Assembly (NCBI GenBank): GCA_964520045.1
Contig: CAZFMJ010000040.1
Coordinates: forward strand, 1 to 24,678
Reading direction: 5' to 3'
DNA: 24,678 nt
Origin: CAZFMJ01 sp964520045
GTDB taxonomy: Bacteria; Elusimicrobiota; Elusimicrobia; Elusimicrobiales; CAZFMJ01
Position 1 is the stretch's first letter. Each line of letters begins with the position of its first letter. Positions 1-6,669 of the stretch are shown one piece after another. The position numbers and the translations under genes are program-made. Below the pieces are notes generated by a model, which was not told the origin of the DNA, searched no databases, and worked only from the letters and a program-made list of their open reading frames with translations.

Positions 1-2
1 GG

Positions 3-71
3 AAAGAAATTGTCGGAACTATTGAAAGGGCGGCATATCTCAAAGGAGAAGTTTTATATGCCAGAATATAA
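3..71 (+). CDS. C-terminal end of a probable MNT-type nucleotidyltransferase (partial, cut by window start)
   Basis: The third plus frame is open from the first bases to a TAA at 69-71 and encodes about 22 residues ending GEVLYARI. An ending of the form 'R-x-x-x-x-x-G-x-x-L-Y' is common at the C terminus of small MNT nucleotidyltransferases that precede HEPN genes. It overlaps the HEPN start at 58 by 14 bases, the usual coupled arrangement of these pairs. The catalytic part lies outside the window, so the identity is inferred from the tail and the neighbour only. Confidence 0.5.
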   Translation, partial: KEIVGTIERAAYLKGEVLYARI

Positions 72-495
72 AAAAGTTATTGAAGTTGTGAAAGAATGGG
101 TTGAAAAAGCGGAAAATGACTTAAAAGCCGCCGGCCAGATATTAAAAGCAGGAACAGATTGTCCTACAGACACAGTTTGTTTCCATGCACAGCAGGCTGT
201 TGAAAAATACCTGAAAGCGCTTTTGGTTTATAAAAATATTGATTTCCCTAAAACTCATGACATAGAAGAGATTATGGCTTTATTGCCAAAAATGTTTCAG
301 TCTCTGTTGTCCCATGAGGAGCAGGGAATATTAACAAACTATGCGACTATTACACGGTACCCCGGGAATTATGAGCGGATTTCTTTTTCTGAAGCACAGC
401 ATACTGTGGTTATAGCTAAACGCGCTTGTGTCGCGATGACAAAATTATTGCCAAAGGAAGCACTTGTGGTTCAAACCAGGCAGATTAAGCCGTAA
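58..495 (+). CDS. HEPN domain protein, partner of an upstream nucleotidyltransferase
   Basis: This 145-residue, all-helical HEPN protein resembles the PF05168 group. Diagnostic stretches are FHAQQAVEKYLKALLVYK (residues 42-59), the KTHDIEEI segment (65-72) and RYPGNYE (100-106). The ATG at 58 is preferred over an in-frame TTG at 10 because AAAGGAG lies about 8 bases upstream and conserved sequence begins after it. The 14-base overlap with the preceding reading frame suggests translational coupling. HEPN/MNT pairs often act as toxin-antitoxin or RNA-targeting modules, in which the MNT partner modifies or restrains the HEPN protein. I do not see a clean R-x4-6-H ribonuclease motif, so ribonuclease activity should not be assumed. 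It ends 16 bases before gatC, which is probably an unrelated neighbour. Confidence 0.8.
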   Translation: MPEYKKVIEVVKEWVEKAENDLKAAGQILKAGTDCPTDTVCFHAQQAVEKYLKALLVYKNIDFPKTHDIEEIMALLPKMFQSLLSHEEQGILTNYATITRYPGNYERISFSEAQHTVVIAKRACVAMTKLLPKEALVVQTRQIKP

Positions 496-511
496 TAACA
501 CAAAATTTATT

Positions 512-805
512 ATGAGCATAACTGAAAAAGATGTGGAGAATATAGGGAAACTGGCGCGGCTGGAATTGTCCGCGCGGGAGCGGGAGACGTATGCCGTTCA
601 GTTGGATAAGATATTTCATTGGATTGAAAAGCTTAATGAGCTGGATACCTCAAAAGCGGATAGCGCGGAGCCGTCCGCCGGCATTGAGAATGCGACAAGA
701 GAAGATGTGTCGGCGGAATTTGCCGACAGGGAAATGATTTTAGCCAATGCCCCAGAAAGAGAAGGGGATTTTTACAAAGTCAGGAAGATAATTGAACAGC
801 AGTAG
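512..805 (+). CDS. gatC: Aspartyl/glutamyl-tRNA amidotransferase subunit C
   Basis: GatC is the small scaffold subunit of GatCAB, which converts Glu-tRNA(Gln) or Asp-tRNA(Asn) to the amidated form in the cytoplasm. The 97-residue product matches the family length. It shows the typical N-terminal helix (VENIGKLARLEL), the LDKIFHWIEKLNELDT segment, and a C terminus with the acidic REDV and 'FYKVRKIIE' motif. The ATG at 512 is chosen because conserved sequence starts there; no strong ribosome binding site is visible, and the longer frame from 464 runs through the HEPN gene. gatA follows after a 154-base gap filled with heptad repeats. The TAG stop codon is itself the first three bases of the first heptad. 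Confidence 0.92.
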   Translation: MSITEKDVENIGKLARLELSARERETYAVQLDKIFHWIEKLNELDTSKADSAEPSAGIENATREDVSAEFADREMILANAPEREGDFYKVRKIIEQQ

Positions 806-955
806 ATAGCATATAGTAGATAGTATGTAGCAAGAAGTAGATAGGATATAGGAACAAAAAAATACTGCGGGGTATTTTTTCTGCATCAGCGTAGTTCCCT
901 GTTTGCTTTCTGCTGTGTTGCTGTATCCTATATACTATCTGCTATATTCTGGTTC
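803..955 (+). repeat. Two-arm inverted heptad repeat between gatC and gatA
   Basis: Seven contiguous 7-base units fill 803-851, all ending in AG (for example TAGATAG, CATATAG). Complementary units beginning CT fill 921-955 (for example CTATATA, CTATCTG). The outer parts of the two arms pair with few mismatches (about 807-832 with 928-950). The first unit contains the gatC stop codon, and the last ends 4 bases before the gatA ATG. A small hairpin (857-880) lies between the arms. Transcribed as one mRNA, the region would form a long imperfect stem. Confidence 0.8.
857..880 (+). terminator. A/T-rich hairpin ending in a T-run, possible weak terminator
   Basis: A 9-bp stem (AAAAAATAC with GTATTTTTT) closes a 6-base TGCGGG loop and ends in six T. 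Its stem has only one G-C pair, so termination would be weak. It lies inside the gatC-gatA heptad repeat and may only trim or attenuate transcription into gatA. Confidence 0.4.
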
Positions 956-959
956 CCTT

Positions 960-2441
960 ATGTTTACTGCGATTGAAACAGTCAAAAAGATAAAAAACGG
1001 CACTCTTAAGGCGCAGGAGGCTGTCGGCGCGTCGCTTGCTATTATAAAGGAAAGGGACTGCAAAATAAACGCTTTTCTTGAAGTGTTTGAAGAAGACGCC
1101 TTGAAACAGGCGCAGGCTGTGGATGCAAAGTACTCCGCGGGGAAAAAACTAGGGCTTCTTGCAGGCGTTCCGGTGGCAATAAAAGACAACCTGCTTTACA
1201 AAGGCCATAGAATGACCTGCGCTTCAAAAATTTTAGAAGGCTACATCTGCCCATATACGGCTACGGCAGTTGAAAAACTTATTGAGCAGGACGCGGTGAT
1301 CATAGGCAGGACAAATATGGATGAATTTGCGATGGGTTCGTCCTGCGAAAATTCAGCCTATAAAAAAACCTTAAATCCTTTAGATTCAAGCAGAGTGCCC
1401 GGCGGGTCAAGCGGAGGTTCCGCCGCGGCTGTGGCCGCAGGCATGGCGCCTTTGGCTTTGGGTTCCGACACGGGCGGTTCCGTAAGACAGCCTGCGTCAT
1501 TCTGCGGAATAATAGGAATGAAGCCCACTTACGGGCTTGTGTCGCGCTACGGGCTTACGGCTTTTGCCTCCAGCCTTGACCAGATAGGTCCGTTTGCCTC
1601 CACCGTGGAAGACTGCGGTCTTCTGCTTTCGGCTATAGCCGGCCATGACGGCAGGGATTCAACTTCGGCAAACAGGCCTGTTAAAAATTTTATTGACGGA
1701 ATGGATTCCGGAATAAAAGGCCTGAAAATAGGTCTTCCTAAAGAATATTTTTCCTCGGGGCTGGATCCTGAAATAGAAGGTTTGATTAGGAAATCCGCGG
1801 ATGAATTGGCAAAACAGGGGGCGGAAATTCTGGAAGTATCGCTTCCGCATACCGAATATGCGGTTTCTGCCTATTACATACTTGCCTCAAGCGAGGCGAG
1901 CGCCAACCTGGCCAGATTTGACGGTATAAGATACGGCTTGAGCGCGGCCAAAAATGCGGGGGGGGGCATGTCCCTGCTGGAAGCGTATGAAAAAAGCCGG
2001 GGTTTGGGATTCGGGGCTGAAGTCAAGCGGAGAATAATGCTTGGAACCTATTCACTCAGTTCGGGGTATTATGACGCATATTACGGCAAAGCCCAGAGCG
2101 CGCGCAGATTGATTAAACAGGATTTTATGAAGGCTTTTGAGCTGGTCGATATTATACTCGGTCCGACTTCGCCTACGGCCGCGTTTAAGACCGGAGAAAA
2201 GATCTCAGACCCCGTTCAGATGTATCTTTCGGACATTTATACGATCCCGTGCAATCTGGCCGGAATAGGCGGAATTTCAATCCCGTGCGGCAGAACTTCT
2301 TCCGGTCTTCCCGCCGGAATGCAGATGCTTTGCCGTCCGTTTGAGGAAGACGCGCTTTTACGGACCGCAAAAGCATACGAGAACAACAGCAACATGAAGA
2401 CGAGATTGGGTAAAAAGATAAAAAATATATCCTCACACTAA
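960..2441 (+). CDS. gatA: Aspartyl/glutamyl-tRNA amidotransferase subunit A (amidase)
   Basis: GatA releases ammonia from glutamine and channels it to GatB for transamidation of mischarged tRNA. The 493-residue product has the amidase-signature fold. The Ser-cisSer-Lys triad is visible as K75 (VAIKDN), S150 (PGGSSGGS) and S174 (DTGGSVRQP), spaced as in characterised GatA. The ATG at 960 is chosen because the family starts there. The upstream extension from 903 is only translated heptad repeat. No clear Shine-Dalgarno is present, since the gene begins 4 bases after the right repeat arm. A run of nine G occurs around 1958-1966, in frame. The final codons, ISSH and stop, lie inside the next repeat's left arm. 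Confidence 0.95.
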   Translation: MFTAIETVKKIKNGTLKAQEAVGASLAIIKERDCKINAFLEVFEEDALKQAQAVDAKYSAGKKLGLLAGVPVAIKDNLLYKGHRMTCASKILEGYICPYTATAVEKLIEQDAVIIGRTNMDEFAMGSSCENSAYKKTLNPLDSSRVPGGSSGGSAAAVAAGMAPLALGSDTGGSVRQPASFCGIIGMKPTYGLVSRYGLTAFASSLDQIGPFASTVEDCGLLLSAIAGHDGRDSTSANRPVKNFIDGMDSGIKGLKIGLPKEYFSSGLDPEIEGLIRKSADELAKQGAEILEVSLPHTEYAVSAYYILASSEASANLARFDGIRYGLSAAKNAGGGMSLLEAYEKSRGLGFGAEVKRRIMLGTYSLSSGYYDAYYGKAQSARRLIKQDFMKAFELVDIILGPTSPTAAFKTGEKISDPVQMYLSDIYTIPCNLAGIGGISIPCGRTSSGLPAGMQMLCRPFEEDALLRTAKAYENNSNMKTRLGKKIKNISSH

Positions 2442-2581
2442 GACACGGAGACACGAAGAAATGCAAGACGAAAAGGTGCAGGAGATAAGATTGTGAAATT
2501 GTGGAAAATAAGAAGAGAAAAAATTTAACCTATATTCGCATGTCTTGAGTAGTTCTTGGAGGCTTCGTGTCTTTGTGTGAG
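2432..2581 (+). repeat. Inverted repeat spanning the gatA stop codon
   Basis: The left arm at 2432-2458 contains two 8-base units related to AGACACGG and overlaps the last gatA codons. The right arm at 2563-2581 is its reverse complement with one mismatch and exactly one 8-base unit missing. The arms are separated by about 104 bases of A-rich sequence without a convincing reading frame. Confidence 0.7.
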
Positions 2582-2627
2582 AAATTTTGTTGCTTATGTG
2601 CTTTTTGTGGCTAACTTTATTGTTCAG

Positions 2628-2718
2628 GATTTAAGATTTTGAGTTTGGTGCTTTGAGTTTGTATTTGGGATTTGGTGTTTAGAGTTTAGGATTTAGAGTT
2701 TTGTGTTTTTGGTTTTTA
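2628..2718 (+). repeat. Thirteen-unit degenerate heptad array upstream of the Nudix gene
   Basis: Thirteen contiguous 7-base units with consensus RTTTNGN (for example GTTTAGA, ATTTAGA) run to within 6 bases of the Nudix ATG at 2725. The array is a single strand-biased, T/G-rich arm with no obvious local complementary partner. It occupies the place of the ribosome binding site, and no Shine-Dalgarno is visible. Confidence 0.75.
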
Positions 2719-2724
2719 TATTTT

Positions 2725-3153
2725 ATGCCTAAAATAATCAGCGAATTTTCCTGCGGCGGGCTTGTGGTGGATAAAGGCAAAGTCCTGATTATCCGCATGA
2801 AAAATATGCGGGGCGACAAAGTATGGACTTTTCCGAAAGGCCATTTGGAGTATCCGGAAAAACCGCATGAAACCGCGGTGCGCGAAGTGGAAGAGGAGAC
2901 CGGATACAGGTGCAGGATCGTAAAACCGCTTTTAAAAATAAATTATTCATTCATGCGCAAGGGCATAAAAATAGACAAAAGCGTGCAATGGTATCTTATG
3001 CTCAGCAATGCGAAAATGGGCACTCCCGACACGGCTGAGATATTCGACGTCCGCTGGGTCTCGTTTGCCAAGGCGAAAAAAATGCTTATATACGACAGCG
3101 ATAAAAAACTTTTGGATTTAATTGAATGCATACAACAGGATACGAACCGGTAA
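2725..3153 (+). CDS. Nudix hydrolase, Ap(n)A-hydrolase-like
   Basis: This 142-residue cytoplasmic hydrolase has a complete Nudix box at residues 39-61, G-x5-E-x7-REVEEETGY, which binds the metal for cleavage of nucleoside diphosphate-linked substrates. The preceding WTFPKGH motif is typical of the diadenosine polyphosphate (Ap4A/Ap6A) hydrolase branch, though substrate cannot be fixed from sequence. The ATG at 2725 is the natural start; the eight codons before it are repeat. Its 3' end overlaps the gatB start by 28 bases. A dinucleotide-polyphosphate hydrolase beside tRNA-charging genes makes sense because aminoacyl-tRNA synthetases produce Ap4A, but that link is inference. Confidence 0.88.
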   Translation: MPKIISEFSCGGLVVDKGKVLIIRMKNMRGDKVWTFPKGHLEYPEKPHETAVREVEEETGYRCRIVKPLLKINYSFMRKGIKIDKSVQWYLMLSNAKMGTPDTAEIFDVRWVSFAKAKKMLIYDSDKKLLDLIECIQQDTNR

Positions 3154-4610
3154 TAGGGCTTGAGATACACTGCCGGCTTGGCGCAAAAACCAAGCTTTTC
3201 TGCGCCTGCGCTATCGCGGAGGACGGGGCTCCGCCGAATACAAGCATATGCCCGGTATGTACCGGTCAGCCCGGCGCGCTTCCTGCGCTTAACCGTTTTG
3301 CCGTTGAACTGGCCGTAAGGGCGGCTTCCGCTTTAAACTGCGCGGTAAACAGCAGGTCGGTTTTTGCGCGGAAAAATTATTTTTACCCCGATTTATCCAA
3401 AGGATATCAGATTTCCCAGTATGAACAGCCGCTGGCCGGACACGGCAGGCTGGCAATAGAAATAAAGGATAAAGACGGACAGACGAAGTCCAAAAACATA
3501 GGAATAACCCGCGTTCATATGGAAGAGGATGCGGGAAAACTCCTTCACGCCTTAGGCAGCCGCGAACTGGATTACTCCCTTGTGGATTTCAACAGGGGCG
3601 GAGCGCCGCTTATAGAGATTGTGTCCGAGCCGGATATCCGTTCCGCCGACGAGGCTTATGAATATCTTTCTGAACTCAAAAAAACGCTGAAATGGATAGG
3701 CGTATCCAACTGCGACATGGAAAAGGGAGAGCTCAGGTGCGATGTGAACCTGTCTCTCAGAAAGGCGGGGGAAATAAAATTCGGCGTAAAAGTGGAAATA
3801 AAAAATCTGAATTCGTTTAAGGCCGTCAAAGACGCGGCGGCATATGAGATTTCGCGCCAGACCGACGCGCTGGAAGCCGGCGGTAAAATAATACAGGAAA
3901 CAAGGCTCTGGGACGACCAAGAAGGAAAGACGTTGAGCATGCGTTCCAAGGAAGAGGCGCATGACTACAGGTATTTCCCCGACCCGGACCTTGTTCCGCT
4001 TGCGGTTGATCCGCAGCTCAGGCAGAGGGTGGCAAAAGATATTCCGGAACTTCCCGCGCAGGTAAAAAACAAATTTAAGTCGGAATACGGGCTTTCTGAT
4101 TATGATGCGGGCGTACTTACGTCAGACAAAGGACTTACTGAATATTTCGACAAATGCGCAAAGGGAGCCGGCGCAGATAAAAATTTTACAAAACTTATCT
4201 CAAGCTGGATTACGACGGAACTTTTAGGCAGGCTTAATGCGGAAAAGAAAGATATTTCACAATCGCGTGTTTTGGCCGAAGCTTTAAACGGATTGCTTTT
4301 GCTTATAAAAAACGGAAAAATATCCGGCAAAATGGGCAAGGAAGTTTTTGACGGGATGTGGACCACCGGCAAATCCGCGGAGGAGATAGTGGAATCGTCC
4401 GGGCTGGCGCAGGTAAGCGATTCGGCGCAGATCGAAGCATGGGCGAAAGAAGCCGTTTCGGAAAATCCGAAAGCGGCGGATGATGTGCGCAAAGGAAGCG
4501 AAAAAGCGATCGGCGCCCTTGTCGGCGCGGTGATGAAAAAATCCAAAGGCAAAGCCAATCCCGCGATGGTTAATGCGGCCCTTAAATCCCTTCTTGTAAC
4601 TACTCAGTAG
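3126..4610 (+). CDS. gatB: Aspartyl/glutamyl-tRNA amidotransferase subunit B
   Basis: GatB binds the mischarged tRNA, phosphorylates the misacylated Glu or Asp, and transfers the ammonia supplied by GatA. The 494-residue product begins with the family hallmark YEPVIGLEIH and carries the zinc-binding cysteines C26, C28, C42 and C45. The catalytic cradle motifs (RKNYFYPDLSKGYQISQY, HMEEDAGK, DFNRGGAPLIEIVSEPD) follow. The C-terminal tRNA-binding YqeY-like helical region ends with 'GKANPAMVNAALK'. The ATG at 3126 lies inside the Nudix gene in another frame (28-base overlap), so translation is probably coupled. The gene ends before a convergent transporter gene. Confidence 0.95.
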   Translation: MHTTGYEPVIGLEIHCRLGAKTKLFCACAIAEDGAPPNTSICPVCTGQPGALPALNRFAVELAVRAASALNCAVNSRSVFARKNYFYPDLSKGYQISQYEQPLAGHGRLAIEIKDKDGQTKSKNIGITRVHMEEDAGKLLHALGSRELDYSLVDFNRGGAPLIEIVSEPDIRSADEAYEYLSELKKTLKWIGVSNCDMEKGELRCDVNLSLRKAGEIKFGVKVEIKNLNSFKAVKDAAAYEISRQTDALEAGGKIIQETRLWDDQEGKTLSMRSKEEAHDYRYFPDPDLVPLAVDPQLRQRVAKDIPELPAQVKNKFKSEYGLSDYDAGVLTSDKGLTEYFDKCAKGAGADKNFTKLISSWITTELLGRLNAEKKDISQSRVLAEALNGLLLLIKNGKISGKMGKEVFDGMWTTGKSAEEIVESSGLAQVSDSAQIEAWAKEAVSENPKAADDVRKGSEKAIGALVGAVMKKSKGKANPAMVNAALKSLLVTTQ

Positions 4611-4617
4611 CGATGCA

Positions 4618-4747
4618 TGGAACGCAGATAACGCTGATGAATCTGATAAACGCAGTTCCATTCTTTCCCTGAAAGGCTTTGAGAATGGGACCGTCCCAAA
4701 CACACTCCTCTCAAAGGATAGTTTGGGGCAGCGGTATCAGCGTTCCA
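4618..4747. repeat. Nested palindromes between convergent gatB and symporter genes
   Basis: The outer arms are 4618-4638 (TGGAACGC ... TGAT) and 4736-4747 (ATCAGCGTTCCA). They match perfectly apart from one 9-base unit missing from the right arm. Inside are CTTTGAGA paired with TCTCAAAG, and CCCAAAC paired with GTTTGGG. The AACGCAG heptad occurs twice, 28 bases apart. Lying between two gene ends, it may serve as a two-way terminator, but there is no long T-run. Confidence 0.55.
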
Positions 4748-4767
4748 ATATTTTAGCAGTTGGGTAG

Positions 4768-6135
4768 TTACCCCTTCTTAATTAAAAATAATGACCAGAG
4801 TATGGAAGAAATGGCAAGCCCCGGGTAGATGGGCTGGATTCCCAATGGATAACCGCCGGAAACCTGTTTAAGGATTATCCATGAGATACCGGCGGTAAAA
4901 GCCGAAACTGAGCATATCATGGCTTTTGTGTCGCTTATTCTTATCTTCGGATAATAAACGGCGCACAGCTGGAGCAGAAGTCCGGGTATTATCGCGCTTC
5001 CTATTTTATACCAAAGGTCCACCACGGACGGCATCCATAGAGCCATGGCGCATGCCATGACCGCGGAAGCCAGCATTGAAATTCTTACGGCTTTTTCCTG
5101 TTTTTGTTCCGAAAAATTAAAAATCCTGCCGATCACGTCTTTTCCCAGAGTCAAAGCGGATATCAGGAAGTTGGACTCTAAATTTGCAAGCATCGAAGAA
5201 GACATGCCCGCTATGAAAAGCCCGAGGACAACGGGCGGCAGTATCTTTTCCGCAAGCATAGGATACGCCATAAGAGGATTTTCCAGCTCAGGCATAAGCG
5301 CTCTTGCATAGAGGCCCGAGAGCGTGGTCATAGCGTCAAATACGAACCAGAAGGCTATTGATATAAGCATTCCGTTTTTCGCTGTTTTTGGGTCTTTGGC
5401 CGCGCAGGCCCGCTGGTGAAAAGAAGGTTCTACTATCGTCCATATTGCGATGAGATACCAGGTGAACACATAGCCGGGGGAAAGGCCGCCCAAGGGTTTC
5501 AGGTGTAGGACAGGCACCGAGTGCTTTATATAATCCAAACCGCCCAAAGCCATGTAGGCGAACGGAAAAATAAGGGCAAAGCCCGAAAACATCATTACTA
5601 TTTGAATCCTGTTGGTGAAGTAGTCCGAACGGAATCCGCCTTTGAGAAGATAGATAAGCCCTATGGCAGAAACCGCCGCAAGCGCCCATAGAAGCGGCCA
5701 GCCGGTGCCCCATATCACAAGTATGGCGGCCATGAGTATTTCGTCCGCCGGACAGGTGAGGATGAAAATGAGCGCCGCTCCGGCTAATGCCGTTTTCCTT
5801 CCGAACGCCGTTTCAAGATGGTCCGGTATGGTAAGTCCGTGAGCCAGCCTTATTTTTCCGGCAAAGAACAAAGCATAGATAACAGTAAAGAGGTAGTACG
5901 GCAGGCCCATGACCAGCCAGTTCGCAAAGCCGTGCTTCCATGTGAATTCGCCCACTCCCAGAACCCCGCCGTAGAAAGTCGGGACCAGCGTGGCTATGAA
6001 CGCCGGCAGGCTTAGACTGCGTCCCGCCAGCACGTAATCTTCCATGCCGGATCTGCGCTTCATGGACGCGCGCATCCCGACCCAGACTATGGCCAGAAAA
6101 TATAAAGCCAGTATTATCAAATCAGGTTTTGACAT
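4768..6135 (-). CDS. Sodium:solute symporter family transporter
   Basis: This 455-residue integral membrane protein, with about 12-13 hydrophobic segments, resembles the SSS family (PF00474), which couples Na+ entry to uptake of amino acids, sugars, vitamins or organic acids. Family-typical features are the N-terminal 'EDYVLAGRSL' motif after helix 1, a glycine-rich segment (FYGGVLGVGEFTWKHG), 'PSFHQRACAAKDPKTAK' mid-protein, and the helix 'FIAGMSSSMLANLESN' where Na+-site serines usually lie. The substrate cannot be told. It follows the double-ACT gene by 52 bases on the same strand. An amino-acid substrate is therefore an attractive guess, but only a guess. No strong ribosome binding site precedes the ATG. 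Confidence 0.85.
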   Translation of the reverse strand: MSKPDLIILALYFLAIVWVGMRASMKRRSGMEDYVLAGRSLSLPAFIATLVPTFYGGVLGVGEFTWKHGFANWLVMGLPYYLFTVIYALFFAGKIRLAHGLTIPDHLETAFGRKTALAGAALIFILTCPADEILMAAILVIWGTGWPLLWALAAVSAIGLIYLLKGGFRSDYFTNRIQIVMMFSGFALIFPFAYMALGGLDYIKHSVPVLHLKPLGGLSPGYVFTWYLIAIWTIVEPSFHQRACAAKDPKTAKNGMLISIAFWFVFDAMTTLSGLYARALMPELENPLMAYPMLAEKILPPVVLGLFIAGMSSSMLANLESNFLISALTLGKDVIGRIFNFSEQKQEKAVRISMLASAVMACAMALWMPSVVDLWYKIGSAIIPGLLLQLCAVYYPKIRISDTKAMICSVSAFTAGISWIILKQVSGGYPLGIQPIYPGLAISSILWSLFLIKKG

Positions 6136-6187
6136 GTTTAATTCGGGGGAATTTTAGAATTTTTTTGCGGCTGATAGCTGAAGGGGG

Positions 6188-6592
6188 TTAATTAAATTCT
6201 TTTTCCAGAATTTTCGCCGCTTTTTCGGGATCGTTTACGCTCATTACTATTCTTGAGCCGTTTTCACCGGAAGCGGTGCCGTAAACCGTGGTTATATTTA
6301 TTCCGTTTTCTCCCAAAATTTTTGCTACCTTGTGAAGTTCTCCCGGCTGATTTCCCAGCTCAACTGAAAGGATGGTTGTTTCCACCGTAATAAATCCCGC
6401 CTGAGTGAAAATATAGCCCATGCGTTTTTCGCTGTCGATGGTTATTCTTACTACCCCGGAATCGTCCCGTATTTCAGAAGCTATGCCTACTATATTTATC
6501 CCTTCCTGAACGAAGAGCTTGGTGAATTCGCCCAAAGCTCCGGGTTTATTGGGCAGGAAAACGCTGTATTGCCTTGCGGTGCTTATAATCAT
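6188..6592 (-). CDS. Tandem ACT-domain protein, probable amino-acid sensor
   Basis: The 134-residue protein consists of two ACT domains and nothing else. The first, residues 8-70, begins YSVFLPNKPGALGEF and the second, residues 75-134, begins ILSVELGNQPGELHKVAKIL. Both carry the glycine/Asn turn after strand 1 that binds small ligands, usually amino acids. Stand-alone ACT pairs act as allosteric or regulatory subunits; no enzyme partner is encoded nearby. The ATG is preceded by AAAGGA at about 8 bases. It sits 77 bases downstream of subtilase 1 and 52 bases upstream of the symporter gene, suggesting co-expression with the transporter. Confidence 0.85.
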   Translation of the reverse strand: MIISTARQYSVFLPNKPGALGEFTKLFVQEGINIVGIASEIRDDSGVVRITIDSEKRMGYIFTQAGFITVETTILSVELGNQPGELHKVAKILGENGINITTVYGTASGENGSRIVMSVNDPEKAAKILEKEFN

Positions 6593-6631
6593 AGCCGATC
6601 CTTTTGCGGATGTATTTTGCGGGGATACAAC

Positions 6632-6660
6632 AGAATACAGAATTTTTAAAGCAGAAGCAA
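6632..6660 (-). promoter_or_regulatory. Candidate promoter for the ACT-symporter pair
   Basis: Read on the minus strand, TTGCTT (6655-6660) and TATTCT (6632-6637) are separated by exactly 17 bases, about 40 bases upstream of the ACT start. Both boxes deviate from the sigma-70 consensus, so this is a moderate candidate. Confidence 0.35.
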
Positions 6661-6669
6661 AAAGACAAG

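Noticed and set aside
803..955. CRISPR array
   Set aside because: Units are 7 bases, contiguous, without spacers, and arranged in inverted arms; no cas gene is present.
903..959. In-frame N-terminal extension of gatA
   Set aside because: It translates the right heptad arm only; family proteins start at the ATG at 960.
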